From: Methylobacter sp015476545 | GTDB lineage: Bacteria; Pseudomonadota; Gammaproteobacteria; Methylococcales; Methylomonadaceae | NCBI RefSeq assembly: GCF_052162025.1 | Contig: NZ_CP197401.1 | Span: forward strand, 124,001-188,000 | Length of the DNA stretch: 64,000 nt | Direction of reading: 5' to 3' | Shown here: in pieces, positions 23,215-31,892 of the stretch | Numbering within the stretch: position 1 is the stretch's first letter | How the letters are laid out: every line of letters begins with the position of its first letter | Made by a program: the position numbers and the translations under genes | The notes under the pieces: generated by a model | The model's input: only the letters and a program-made list of their open reading frames with translations | Told to the model about the DNA's origin: nothing | Databases searched by the model: none

Positions 23215-24348
23215 TTAGCTTTTTTTAAACGGCAGATAAGTCGCCGCATCCTGCTTGTAAAGCGCCACGGATTCCCGTTCCTCGGCCAGAAAGTGTTTCA
23301 CGGCCTCGGCAAAGCGGACATCCTGAAGCCAGTGCGCCGACCAGGTCGTGACCGGTTCGAAGCCGCGCGCGATCTTGTGCTCGCCTTGCGCGCCGGAATC
23401 GAAGCGTTTCAGGCCGTGTTCGATGCAATACTCCAGTCCCTGATAGTAACAGGCTTCGAAATGCAGGCCACTGTATTCTTCATAGCAGCCCCAGTAACGG
23501 CCGTACAGCGTGTCGCTGCCGATCACGCTCAGCGCCGCGCCGACGTACTGGCCGTCTTTGACCGCCAGCACCAGCAATAACCGCTTGCCCATCGTGGCCG
23601 CCAGCTGCTCGAAAAAGGCCGGGTTCAGGTAAGGCGGCATGCCGTTTTTCAGATAGGTCATCGTGTAGAACTGAAAAAACGCCTGCCACTGCGCCGGGCT
23701 GACTTCCCTGCCGTTCAGCCGCTGCAATGCGATGCCCTGTTCGCCGACGCGCCGGCGTTCGCGCTTGATCATCTTGCGCTTGCCGGCGCTGAAGGTTTGC
23801 AGAAAATCGTCAAAGTCGCGGTAACCTTTGTTGAACCAGTGGAACTGCACGCTTTCGCGCAGGCTCAGCCCAAGATCGCGCAGCCGTTCCGCCTGCACAG
23901 CATCGGGAAACAGGCAGTGCCACGAGGAGATAGCGTCCTGTTCCGCACGCGCCTTGATAAAACCGGTCAGCAGACGCATGACGGCCAGCGCATCGGCGGA
24001 TTCATCGATGACCATGCGCGGCCCCTGGCAGGGTGTGAACGGAATTGCAGTCAGCCATTTCGGATAATAGCGGCAGCCGCACTGCTGATAGGCGTGCGCC
24101 CACGGCTGGTCGAACACATATTCGCCGCGCGAGTGCGTTTTCAGGTACAGCGGCATGAAGGCCAGCAGTTTCTGATTCTGCATGACCAGCAAATGCTGCG
24201 GCGTCCAGCCCGTCTGGCTTGACGTGCAGCCGCTCTGCTCCAGCGCCAGCAAGAATTCGTGGCGCAGGAACGGGTAGTCATCCTTGACCAGCCGGTTCCA
24301 GGCCCCGGCATCCGCTTGCATCATACTCGCGATCGGTTTTACATCCAT
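23215..24348 (-). CDS. FemAB/GNAT-like protein (peptidoglycan recognition-type, DUF482)
   Basis: 377 residues. Family marks are HEFLLALEQSGC, FDQPWAHAYQQCG, YYPKWLTAIPFTPCQGPRM, SAGKRKMIKRERR, and GRYWGCYEEYSGLHFEACYYQGLEYCI split across the C-terminal half, with GEHKIARGFEP near the end. These are the hallmarks of the PF04339 acyltransferase-like family, distantly related to FemAB peptidyltransferases. The substrate is unknown. It is cytoplasmic, without a signal or membrane segment. It stands alone, 67 bases upstream of the rubredoxin gene. Confidence 0.85.
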   Translation of the reverse strand: MDVKPIASMMQADAGAWNRLVKDDYPFLRHEFLLALEQSGCTSSQTGWTPQHLLVMQNQKLLAFMPLYLKTHSRGEYVFDQPWAHAYQQCGCRYYPKWLTAIPFTPCQGPRMVIDESADALAVMRLLTGFIKARAEQDAISSWHCLFPDAVQAERLRDLGLSLRESVQFHWFNKGYRDFDDFLQTFSAGKRKMIKRERRRVGEQGIALQRLNGREVSPAQWQAFFQFYTMTYLKNGMPPYLNPAFFEQLAATMGKRLLLVLAVKDGQYVGAALSVIGSDTLYGRYWGCYEEYSGLHFEACYYQGLEYCIEHGLKRFDSGAQGEHKIARGFEPVTTWSAHWLQDVRFAEAVKHFLAEERESVALYKQDAATYLPFKKS

Positions 24349-24445
24349 CTGTCAGCTAATTGATGTGTTTCTCAATGTAAATAAAGACAGGAATTCCGGC
24401 ATCAAGTATCCAAAAGATTTTGCCGCGCTAGAAGCGGTTTTGAAT

Positions 24446-25435
24446 TTACAGCCAGCCGGACTTTTTCAGGCGGATATACAGCAGCACGCTGCCAAAACCC
24501 ACGCCGCCGATCACAATCGGATAACTGAATGGCCAATCCAGTTCCGGCATATGCCTGAAATTCATGCCGTACCAGCTGAAGACCATGGTCGGTATCGCCA
24601 GGATCGCACCCCAGCCGGCCAACTTCTTGACGACTTCATTCTGCCGCACCGTTTCAAAGTTCAGATGCACCTGCATCGCTGCGATCAACATTTCGCGCAT
24701 GCTGTGAATCGCCCGATCGATGCGCTTGATATGATCGGCAACGTCGCGGAAATAAACGCTCACCTCTCTGGGAATAACATGGCCATGAAGGTGCATCAGC
24801 TCATTGCAGATATCGATGACCGGCGTAATGGCGCCTTCCAGCTGCAACAGTTCGCGTTTCAGTTCGTACAGGCCTTCCATAGTCTGCCGGCTGGGCCGGT
24901 TTTGAAAAATCGCCGACTCCAGCACATCGAATCGCGCCTGCAAACCGTCAATAACGGGCGAATAGTTGTCGACGATGAAATCCATGATCGCATACAGCGC
25001 GAATCCCGGGCCCTTGGCCAATTGCTGCGGCATGGCCTCGCAGCGCTCTCTGACTTTGCTGAGGCCGTGCGAAGCGCCGTGCCTGATCGTGACTAAAAAA
25101 CGCGGTCCCACGAAAAAATGCGTCTCGCCGAATTCGAGTTGATCTTCCTGGAGCAGGGCGGTATGCAGCACCATAAACAGCGAGTCGCCGTACTCCTCGA
25201 TTTTCGGGCGCTGATGCGCCGAATCGGCGTCTTCGATGGCCAATTCATGCAGGCTGAATTCCTGCTGGATTTTAGCCAGCAGTTCGCTGTTCACCTCATG
25301 CAGGCCCAGCCAGACGAATGTATTGTCCCGTTTCAGCACTTCGCTGATGGCTTCGATTGTTACCTTGCCGATACTGACGCCGTTTTGATAGGCCACGCAG
25401 TTCACGATCATGCTGTTATCGATTTTCTTGGTCAA
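24446..25435 (-). CDS. corA: CorA-type magnesium/cobalt transporter
   Basis: 329 residues. A long cytoplasmic domain is followed by two C-terminal membrane helices (about residues 268-288 and 302-320). The signature YGMNF follows the first helix, and the outer loop is HMPELDWPFSYP. CorA channels are pentameric and carry Mg2+, Co2+ or Ni2+. The start is a TTG at 25435: AGGAG lies seven bases before it, whereas the internal ATG at 25411 has no ribosome site. A second GMN protein follows upstream on the same strand. Cobalt supply for the nearby cobalamin genes is possible but unproven. Confidence 0.9.
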   Translation of the reverse strand: MTKKIDNSMIVNCVAYQNGVSIGKVTIEAISEVLKRDNTFVWLGLHEVNSELLAKIQQEFSLHELAIEDADSAHQRPKIEEYGDSLFMVLHTALLQEDQLEFGETHFFVGPRFLVTIRHGASHGLSKVRERCEAMPQQLAKGPGFALYAIMDFIVDNYSPVIDGLQARFDVLESAIFQNRPSRQTMEGLYELKRELLQLEGAITPVIDICNELMHLHGHVIPREVSVYFRDVADHIKRIDRAIHSMREMLIAAMQVHLNFETVRQNEVVKKLAGWGAILAIPTMVFSWYGMNFRHMPELDWPFSYPIVIGGVGFGSVLLYIRLKKSGWL

Positions 25436-25564
25436 AACCGGCTCCTGGCTTTTTAGAAATAGTAAGGGTTGGCGTGCCTTGCATTAGCCATCCTGACACG
25501 AATCCGGACGGGAAAACGGTAAAAACTGCAGGTCATGCCGTTTCTGTGGCTTTGGCAACCCAAG

Positions 25565-26521
25565 CTACAGCCATCCTTTGCGTTTAAACAGCCAATAAGG
25601 CGCAATGCCCGAGAGAACCATTATCGCCAGCGAACCCGGGTAGCCCCATAGCCACTTCAATTCCGGTATATGTTTAAAATTCATCCCGTAAATGCTGGCG
25701 ATGAGCGTAGGCGGCATGAATACGACGGCAGCAATGGAGAAGGTTTTGATGATTTTATTCTGTTCGATGTTGATAAATCCCATGGCCGCATCCATCAGGA
25801 AGTTAATCTTGTCGAACAGAAACGTGGTATGGGACAACAGGATATTCATGTCGCGCATGATGTCATGAGTGATTTCATGCAATTCGCGCTCGTCGCGCAA
25901 ATGCCGCTGCAGAAAAGCCATGGAACGCTGCGTGTCCATAAGACACAACCGGATTTTGCCATTGCTGTCTTCAAGCCTTGTCAACTGGTCGATGGCGTCT
26001 TCGTAGTCGGCATTGTCTTCTTTAAGAATCTGATGGCTGACCCGTTCCAGTCCTCCGAAAATATCCTCAATGCCGTCGGCCAGATTTTCCACTTTTTGCT
26101 CGAAGATGGTTATCAGAAGCGCTTTCGGCGTGGCCACTTCAACCTGTTTTTGCCGCGCTCTCATACGCAACAGGCGAAAATCCGCAAGATCAAGTCCATC
26201 CCTTAATGTAATCAGGCGCTCGGGCTGCAGGATGAACGCGACAGAGATGGTATGAAAGTCGCCTTCGCTTTGGGCCAGAAACAGCGAATGGACATGGATG
26301 CCGTTCTGATCGGCAAAATAACGGGCTGAAGCCTCGATTTCTTCTACATCGATGGATTTTGGCAACTCGGTCAGCAGCAATGTCTGCAATTGACTGCGCT
26401 CCTCCAGGCTGAGATTATGCGCGTCGATCCAGTCGGCATCGATTATCATTTGGTTGGGCGTGTCCTTGGTTTGATATTCCTCGGTCAGGACTCCGTTTTT
26501 AATTTTATATAATCTCGGCAT
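25565..26521 (-). CDS. CorA-family divalent cation transporter, second copy
   Basis: 318 residues from the ATG at 26521; the open frame also has a GTG at 26563. It has the same layout as its neighbour, with two C-terminal helices, the signature IYGMNFKHIPELKWLWGYP and the ending WLFKRKGWL. The cytoplasmic domain is clearly diverged from the other copy, so these are old paralogues rather than a recent duplication. The 130-base gap between the two genes suggests separate or loosely joined expression. The ion may differ between the two. Confidence 0.9.
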   Translation of the reverse strand: MPRLYKIKNGVLTEEYQTKDTPNQMIIDADWIDAHNLSLEERSQLQTLLLTELPKSIDVEEIEASARYFADQNGIHVHSLFLAQSEGDFHTISVAFILQPERLITLRDGLDLADFRLLRMRARQKQVEVATPKALLITIFEQKVENLADGIEDIFGGLERVSHQILKEDNADYEDAIDQLTRLEDSNGKIRLCLMDTQRSMAFLQRHLRDERELHEITHDIMRDMNILLSHTTFLFDKINFLMDAAMGFINIEQNKIIKTFSIAAVVFMPPTLIASIYGMNFKHIPELKWLWGYPGSLAIMVLSGIAPYWLFKRKGWL

Positions 26522-26632
26522 TACTTTATCTCTACAGCTTTTATATTCTGCAAAAGTATACACTGTGGCGCTCTATCGGCTCACCTGTTCGCTTCTTGAT
26601 GATGAGCAAAGAGATAGTTGTTGGCTGGCTAT

Positions 26633-27868
26633 TTATTCCGTCGCCAGCCGGTAGCAGGCGTCGGCCTGGTCGATAACCACCGAGACAACCTGTGCATCCA
26701 GGGTGCCTTGCTCCACACGCTCCTTCAGGTATTTGATGATTTCGTCTACTGGCAGCCTCCCACGGTACGAACGGTGCTGCGCAAAAGCCTGGAAAATGTC
26801 GGCCACGCTGACGATGCGCGCTTCCAGATCGATCTCTTTGGGCACGCGCTTGAACGGGTAACCTTCGCCAAGCAGGTTTTCATGATGGTAACCGGCCCAG
26901 ACCGGTATCGGCGTCTGGCCAAACACGCGCCGCAGTATCCGATAGCTGTCGTAGCTGTGCCGGCGAATACAGGCGTATTCGCGCACAGTCAGCTTGCCCG
27001 GCTTTTCGATAATGGCTTCGTCGACGCGCAGCTTGCCGATGTCGTGCAGCAGTCCCGCGATTTCGATCAGGTCCAGCTCCGTCCCTGTTTTGCCCAGGCG
27101 CTCGGCCAGGTAGCGCGCGATTTTGGCGACGCGTTCGGAGTGTTCTTCGGTGTAGTGGCTTTTGGCATCGACGATGCGGGAGAACAGCAGTGCCAGCGCG
27201 CGCACATCATCCAGATTCAGCATAACCTGAGCCTGATGGCTGCCGAATTCGGCCAGCTCTTCGTCCAGATATTCCGGGTCCATGGACAGCCAGAAGGCTT
27301 CTTCGGCGGCGGCATGGGCGAAGGCTTCAACCAGTTCGGGCGCAAACATGCGGCCGGCCTGCTTTCTGGCATAGTCGACGATGGCCGGGCATTCCAGCAG
27401 GATCTGCTCGGTGCCGATAAAAGGCAACTGCAGCATGTCGGCACGGTCGGCAAGGTAGATCAGGTTGGTGCGCAGGCGCGTGGATTGATCCAGAGGCGCG
27501 TCCTGTAATAGCTCCCAGCGCGTATGATGATAGCGGATGTCGGTGGCCAGATGGGCCAGCGGCGGGCAGGCCCGCAGGTAGGCTTCGCCGCGGATGCAAT
27601 GCGCCTCGGCGCCGTCCCACTCCAGGGCTTCGGATAAATTGCGGTGTTCCTGCGCTCTGGAGACGCCGCAATCGTGCAGCATGCCGGCATGGAGCAGCGT
27701 CAGGCAGTCGGCCTTGTTCCAGCCCAGTTCCAGGGCCACATTCTTGGCCATGATCGCAACGCGCTTGCCGTGCTTGACTTCGTCGATGCCGACCAGATCC
27801 AGCGAACTGCTTAGGGCCGTGACGGTGTTATGTAGATCAATTTTCAGTTGTTCCATGGCGGTACTCAT
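26633..27868 (-). CDS. HD-GYP-type phosphohydrolase with two HD domains
   Basis: 411 residues. An N-terminal HD domain (about residues 20-150) has KHGKRVAIMAKNVA, LLHAGMLHDCGVS and YHHTRWELL. The C-terminal HD-GYP domain (about residues 215-400) has EEHSERVAKIARYLAE, LLHDIGKLRVDEAI, IRRHSYDSYRIL, YHHENLLGEGYPF and VADIFQAFAQ. HD-GYP enzymes degrade cyclic di-GMP. Both HD sites keep their metal residues, which is unusual enough to suggest a different substrate or cooperation. There is no sensor or receiver domain. An internal ATG at 27856 is an alternative start. Confidence 0.87.
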   Translation of the reverse strand: MSTAMEQLKIDLHNTVTALSSSLDLVGIDEVKHGKRVAIMAKNVALELGWNKADCLTLLHAGMLHDCGVSRAQEHRNLSEALEWDGAEAHCIRGEAYLRACPPLAHLATDIRYHHTRWELLQDAPLDQSTRLRTNLIYLADRADMLQLPFIGTEQILLECPAIVDYARKQAGRMFAPELVEAFAHAAAEEAFWLSMDPEYLDEELAEFGSHQAQVMLNLDDVRALALLFSRIVDAKSHYTEEHSERVAKIARYLAERLGKTGTELDLIEIAGLLHDIGKLRVDEAIIEKPGKLTVREYACIRRHSYDSYRILRRVFGQTPIPVWAGYHHENLLGEGYPFKRVPKEIDLEARIVSVADIFQAFAQHRSYRGRLPVDEIIKYLKERVEQGTLDAQVVSVVIDQADACYRLATE

Positions 27869-27968
27869 TCAAGTCGATATGTTAATCGGTTTTTTGACAG
27901 CTGGAAGCCGAAATCATTCATGGAGCGGCTGTCAGCTGAAATTTTCTGAAGGCATGAGCCGGCGCCGG

Positions 27969-28922
27969 TCAATTCACCTGCAATACCAGCAGACTTCCCG
28001 CTATCATGACCAGGCTCGCCATCAGCCTGCGGATCACATGGGGTTCATTGAAGATTCGGTAACCAAGGAAGACCTGCAGCAGCATGCCAAGCTGAAATAA
28101 GGCCAACGCATAGGCGATCAGCATTTGCGACAGCAGCACCAGCGTCAGGTATTGCATAACGAATACCGTCAGGCCGGCTGCCGCAATGGGCAGGGCATGC
28201 GGTTGCGAATTTTTAATGTTGTCCGCCAGCCGTTCCGTTGTCAGGAATGCATTGGCCAAGAGGATCAGAGGCAACCCGAACAAAGACCAGAAGATCAGCG
28301 TCTCCAAGGGGCCGGAATGCTCGAGCGAGCCTTTCAGGAAAACCGTGCCGATGGAAAACAGCAGAATGGAAAGAAATCTGGCCTGTACACCGCGATCAAG
28401 CCATAGCTGGGCGAGTCGATTCTGCATCGTGCCGGTTGAAGGCGGCAACAACAGAAAACTGCCGGCGACGATAATCATGATCCCGGCAAAGCCTTGCAGC
28501 GTCGGCACCTCGCCCAGAAAAACGAGTGCAAACAGCATGGAAACAATGACTTTATAGGCATTAAGCGGCCCGAATATCGACAAATCGGTTTTGGACAAGG
28601 ACATGACCATAAACATCCAGCCGCCGACATCGAACAGGGCGGCCAGCAGCACATTGATCCAGAATGACGGGCTCAGATGGGCAAAGGCGGTATTGAAAAA
28701 GAACAGCAAGGAGAGCACGGCCAGCACGGCATAGGTTGCGGCGACAATGTAAAACGGATGCAGGCCGTGATGCGACAGCTGTTTCTGAAAGACGTTGGAC
28801 GCCGATGACAGCAGCAGCCGGCCAAAAACGAAAAAAATTTCCAAAAGCGGTTTTCCTTTATGAATCTTGAATGAGGCGAGGGGGCGCATTCTAATGGGCA
28901 TTAGCGCTAAATGGAAGTGCAT
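27969..28922 (-). CDS. EamA/DMT-family membrane transporter
   Basis: 317 residues as the longest frame, with about ten hydrophobic segments in two EamA-like halves; a Pro-containing motif FLGEVPTLQGFAGIMIIVAGSF ends the first half. These transporters move small metabolites across the inner membrane; the substrate is unknown. The start is uncertain: the first 26 residues (MHFHLALMPIRMRPLAS) do not look membrane-ready and none of the three ATGs has a ribosome site. A TTG at 28844, with AAAGGA nine bases before it, would start right at the first helix. Confidence 0.8.
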   Translation of the reverse strand: MHFHLALMPIRMRPLASFKIHKGKPLLEIFFVFGRLLLSSASNVFQKQLSHHGLHPFYIVAATYAVLAVLSLLFFFNTAFAHLSPSFWINVLLAALFDVGGWMFMVMSLSKTDLSIFGPLNAYKVIVSMLFALVFLGEVPTLQGFAGIMIIVAGSFLLLPPSTGTMQNRLAQLWLDRGVQARFLSILLFSIGTVFLKGSLEHSGPLETLIFWSLFGLPLILLANAFLTTERLADNIKNSQPHALPIAAAGLTVFVMQYLTLVLLSQMLIAYALALFQLGMLLQVFLGYRIFNEPHVIRRLMASLVMIAGSLLVLQVN

Positions 28923-28955
28923 TGGCCGGCGTTTTGCAGGATTTGTTGACCAAGC

Positions 28956-28995
28956 GTAGGCGCTCTAGGCGACACAGCGAGGCGCGTCACTCGCG
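28956..28995. repeat. Family-3 repeat (GTAGGCGCTCTAGGCG type)
   Basis: GTAGGCGCTCTAGGCGACACAGCG followed by AGGCGCGTCACTCGCG. A near copy is at 29784-29823, so the two flank the methyltransferase gene 29079-29738 in the same orientation. Related sequence occurs at 33082-33106. Confidence 0.75.
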
Positions 28996-29078
28996 GGAGC
29001 GTGATATGATCGACCAAGAGACTGGCGGCGCAAAATGGCTCATAATGCCGCCCCGACCACTGTTGAGGAGCATCAAGA

Positions 29079-29738
29079 ATGCATTGTCCGCTGTGCCGGC
29101 ATGACCGCATCGTTTTTTATTACCGGGATGCGCGCCGCGCCTATCATCAATGTAACCGCTGCCATTTGGTTTTCGTGCCGCCGCAGTATCGCCTGTCGCC
29201 GGAGGCGGAGAAGGCGTACTACGATCTGCACCGCAACGATCCGCGCGATGCCGGTTACCGCAACTTCCTTTCGCGGGTTTTCATTCCCTTATGCGAGCGG
29301 GTGCCGGCGCCGGCGAAAGGTCTGGACTTCGGCAGCGGACCGGGGCCGACGCTGTCGCTGATGTTTGACGAGGCGGGCTACGACATGGCCATCTACGATC
29401 CCTACTATGCTACCGATACTGCGGTACTGCGCCAGCGTTACGATTTTATTACTGCCACTGAAGTGGTGGAGCATCTGTTCCTGCCCGGCGAGACATTGGC
29501 AATACTGCTGGCGCTGCTGAGGCCGGGCGGCTGGTTGGGCTTGATGACAAAAATGGTCATTGATCAGGCCGCCTTCAGCAACTGGCACTACAAGCAGGAC
29601 CCCACCCATGTGTGCTTTTTCTCGCGCGAGACGTTTATCTGGTGGGCGAATCAGGTAGGCTGTGAGGCCACTTTTGTTGGAAACGATGTGATTCTGCTGC
29701 AGAAACTTGGCCGGGACAATGACGGAGCGCTGCAGTGA
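29079..29738 (+). CDS. SAM-dependent methyltransferase with N-terminal zinc ribbon
   Basis: 219 residues. A zinc-ribbon-like start has four cysteines (MHCPLC and YHQCNRCHLVF). The class I methyltransferase domain follows (about residues 65-190) with motif I GLDFGSGPGPTLS, YDPYYA as the acidic end of strand 2, TATEVVEHLF and LRPGGWLGLMT. GAGGAG lies 8 bases before the ATG. The methyl acceptor cannot be told. It is flanked by two direct copies of a 40-base repeat and runs against the minus-strand neighbours, so it may be a mobile cargo gene. Confidence 0.85.
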   Translation: MHCPLCRHDRIVFYYRDARRAYHQCNRCHLVFVPPQYRLSPEAEKAYYDLHRNDPRDAGYRNFLSRVFIPLCERVPAPAKGLDFGSGPGPTLSLMFDEAGYDMAIYDPYYATDTAVLRQRYDFITATEVVEHLFLPGETLAILLALLRPGGWLGLMTKMVIDQAAFSNWHYKQDPTHVCFFSRETFIWWANQVGCEATFVGNDVILLQKLGRDNDGALQ

Positions 29739-29783
29739 CTCGCATCATTTTGCCCGCGAACCCGGTGGACGTGCTGACCCAAA

Positions 29784-29823
29784 GTAGGCGCTCCAAGCGA
29801 CGCAGCGAAGCGCATCACTCGCG
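29784..29823. repeat. Family-3 repeat, second copy
   Basis: GTAGGCGCTCCAAGCGACGCAGCG followed by AAGCGCATCACTCGCG, about 85% like the copy at 28956 and in the same orientation. The pair brackets the methyltransferase gene. Confidence 0.72.
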
Positions 29824-30067
29824 ATTGATGAGCCTTTTTACGTTGGCAGCATCCTATTGATTACGCACCCTATTGCGTGAGGTTTATGCCGAAAATTGGG
29901 GTAACGGCATCGATTTGCTGTATGGGGCGGCAGGCGGCTGACTCGAAAGATGCGGTTCGTGCCTCACCGCATCCTGTCGCGCTAAATACCTCTTTTTCGC
30001 AAGCTTTAATAAAGCATAACAGGTCTTTCTGTCATCTTAACCTGTTACACAACTCATCAAAAGCAAA

Positions 30068-30144
30068 GTAGGGTACGCACCGCGTACCTTTTCAATGTGT
30101 TCCGAATCCCTAGCCTCAAAAAGGTACGCGGTGCGTACCCTACA
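30068..30144. repeat. Family-1 palindromic repeat, long-middle subtype
   Basis: GTAGGGTACGCACCGCGTACC, T-run, a middle containing TGTGTTCCGAATCCCTAGCC, then the inverse. Flanks AGCAAA and AAGGCTG are shared with the copies at 30996 and 31797, so these three are recent relatives. It lies between two convergent genes and may act as a two-way terminator. Confidence 0.85.
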
Positions 30145-30189
30145 AGGCTGATGATGGCGGCTTGCCGAAGCAAATCCACCTTACGGGTT

Positions 30190-30936
30190 TCACCTCGGCA
30201 TCAGCGCGAACACACCCCAGCCCAGGTATTCACGCGTGTAAGCGGCGTAGCGCTCGGGTTCCGAAGTCAGTTTGGCTCGAACATCTTTCGCGAGCTCGTC
30301 GTCGGGATTGGCTTCAAGCCATCGGCGCATGGTGAGCCATTTGGCCGCCTCGTATCTGTCCCAGCCGTCCTGGTCAGCCAGAACCATTTCAACGACGTCG
30401 TAGCCAAAGTGGCCGAAAGACGCGAGAAGTTCTGGAAGCATGAGAAAGTCGGAGATTGAGTTGGCAAGACACCCCTTGGCAACCTCTTCCGTCGGCGGTA
30501 ACTGCCGCCAGTAGGGCTCGCCGATGAGGATGATTCCTCCGGTGCGCAGGCTCCGCGCCAGAAGCTCGATAGTGCCGACGACTCCACCGGCGATCCAAGT
30601 GGCACCGACACAGGCTGCAACATCGACCTTCTCGTCAGAGACATAGCCGGCAGCATCGCCATGGATGAACTTGACTTGATCAGCGACGCCGAGTTCTACA
30701 GCACGGAGTTTCGCTTGCTCGGTAAACAACTGGCTCATGTCGATGCCGGTGCCGATGATGCCGTGATCGTGTGCCCAGGTGCACAGCATCTCTCCCGAAC
30801 CGCTGCCGAGGTCGAGCACTTGGGTCCCCGATTCCAGACGCAACGCCGCGCCGAGAGTGGCGAGCTTTTCGGGTGTGATCGGGTTGTGGATGCGGTGAGC
30901 ACTTTCAGCGATGTTGAATATTCGTGGGATGTCCAT
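30190..30936 (-). CDS. SAM-dependent methyltransferase
   Basis: 248 residues. Motif I is VLDLGSGSGEMLCTWA (about residues 39-54), motif II IGTGIDMSQLFTEQAKLRA, then FIHGDAAGYV and the segment LARSLRTGGIILIGEPYW. It is a stand-alone class I methyltransferase of small-molecule type; the acceptor is unknown. AAGGAG lies about ten bases before the ATG at 30936. It is flanked on both sides by family-1 repeats and so looks like a discrete, possibly acquired unit. Confidence 0.85.
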   Translation of the reverse strand: MDIPRIFNIAESAHRIHNPITPEKLATLGAALRLESGTQVLDLGSGSGEMLCTWAHDHGIIGTGIDMSQLFTEQAKLRAVELGVADQVKFIHGDAAGYVSDEKVDVAACVGATWIAGGVVGTIELLARSLRTGGIILIGEPYWRQLPPTEEVAKGCLANSISDFLMLPELLASFGHFGYDVVEMVLADQDGWDRYEAAKWLTMRRWLEANPDDELAKDVRAKLTSEPERYAAYTREYLGWGVFALMPR

Positions 30937-30995
30937 TGTGGAAAATCTCCTTATGGGCGTAAATAGATTCGGTCAGGGCCTAATGTGAAGCAAAG

Positions 30996-31194
30996 TAGGG
31001 TACGAGGCTGTGAAAGTATTCAGAATTTCTCTCTTTGATGTCTATATGTTGTTATAAACAAATATAAAATGCACAATATATTGTGGTTAAAATTTCAAAA
31101 AACGAATACTTTCACAGTCTCGTACGCACCGCGTATCTTTTCAATGCGTTCCGAATCCCTAGCCTCAAAAAGGTACGCGGTGCGTACCCTACAA
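30996..31194. repeat. Family-1 palindromic repeat split by a MITE
   Basis: The left edge (GTAGGGTAC, 30996-31003 plus flank) and the remainder (31122-31194) form a normal copy when the 118-bp insert and one GTAC are removed. The right end runs over the last codons of hicA. Confidence 0.85.
31004..31121. mobile_element. Miniature inverted-repeat transposable element (118 bp)
   Basis: It has 18-base terminal inverted repeats, GAGGCTGTGAAAGTATTC at the left and GAATACTTTCACAGTCTC at the right (one mismatch). It is flanked by a direct GTAC duplication (31000-31003 and 31122-31125) inside a family-1 repeat that is continuous without it. The inside is AT-rich and non-coding. It must have been moved by a transposase encoded elsewhere; no element with these ends is in the window. 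Confidence 0.85.
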
Positions 31195-31419
31195 GGCTGA
31201 AATTTTAAGTAACTCTTCAACTGTCAAGCCAATATCTTTAGCGATTTGCCGCAGTAAAATTGGTGAAATATCTCGTCCTGCATGAAATGGCACGGTTGTG
31301 CATCTACCGTCTGGATGGCGGAATTGTTTATGTGAGCCGCGTTGTCGGATTTCAGTAAATCCTAATATTTCGAGCAAAGCGACAACTTCGCGAGGTTTAA
31401 GAACCGGTACGTTTCCCAT
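31189..31419 (-). CDS. hicA: HicA-family toxin
   Basis: 76 residues. The double-stranded-RNA-binding-like HicA fold has LKPREVVALLEILGF, the catalytic His in RQRGSHKQFRHPDG (about residue 30), TTVPFHAGRDISPILLRQIAKDIG and a final helix. HicA toxins cleave mRNA and are neutralised by HicB. It lies two bases after the hicB stop. The last codon (Leu) and the TAG stop are contributed by the edge of a family-1 repeat (CTTGTAGGGTACGC on this strand). Confidence 0.87.
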   Translation of the reverse strand: MGNVPVLKPREVVALLEILGFTEIRQRGSHKQFRHPDGRCTTVPFHAGRDISPILLRQIAKDIGLTVEELLKISAL

Positions 31420-31421
31420 GC

Positions 31422-31631
31422 TTAAGCGACGACTACATTTTGGGTTCCAACAAACTCGGCTTCGAGTATTGGCTCACCATCCTCAAGTAGCATTTCAATG
31501 ACTTCCCGAAGATTTTGATTAAGCTCATCCAATGATTCCGCTTGGCTATGTGCACCTGTAAATCCAGGAATGAAACCCACATATAATCCGGTATCGTGAC
31601 ATTTTTCAATAATTGCTGTGTAAATTTTCAT
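31422..31631 (-). CDS. hicB: HicB-family antitoxin
   Basis: 69 residues with the partial RNase H-like HicB fold: YTAIIEKCHDTGLYVGFIPGFTGAHSQAES split across the first half, then DELNQNLREVIEMLLEDG. It lacks a C-terminal DNA-binding domain, as in short HicB proteins, so autoregulation may need another part. It precedes hicA on the same strand with a two-base gap, the reverse of the E. coli order but common elsewhere. Confidence 0.85.
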   Translation of the reverse strand: MKIYTAIIEKCHDTGLYVGFIPGFTGAHSQAESLDELNQNLREVIEMLLEDGEPILEAEFVGTQNVVVA

Positions 31632-31796
31632 ATTGATCTAACCTCTTTGAATGTCAATTGGAATCCAAGCCGAATTTCCCTCGCTTGGATTTTATGAACA
31701 GAATTTCGTCATGTAATCAGCCGAATTTATATCATTATCACTGGTTTTCAAATCATCTGACATTAAATGTTCCAAATCTCGCGGCGCAATAGCAAA

Positions 31797-31872
31797 GTAG
31801 GGTACGCATCGAGTACCTTTTCAATGTGTTCCGAATCCTTAGCCTCAAAAAGGTACGCAGTGCGTACCCTAC
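31797..31872. repeat. Family-1 palindromic repeat
   Basis: Same subtype as the copies at 30068 and 30996, including the middle TGTGTTCCGAATCC and the AGCAAA/AAGGCTT flanks, with small changes (GCATCGAG; GCAGTGCG). It lies between the hicB start and the end of the unknown gene 31893-32777. Confidence 0.85.
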
Positions 31873-31892
31873 AAGGCTTGGTGAGGCCACAT

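Larger units (their letters stand above)
29739..30189. other. Gene-free repeat-rich gap
   Basis: 450 bases between convergent methyltransferase genes. It holds a family-3 repeat (29784-29823) and a family-1 repeat (30068-30144). No convincing open frame, RNA gene or promoter was seen in the rest. Confidence 0.6.
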
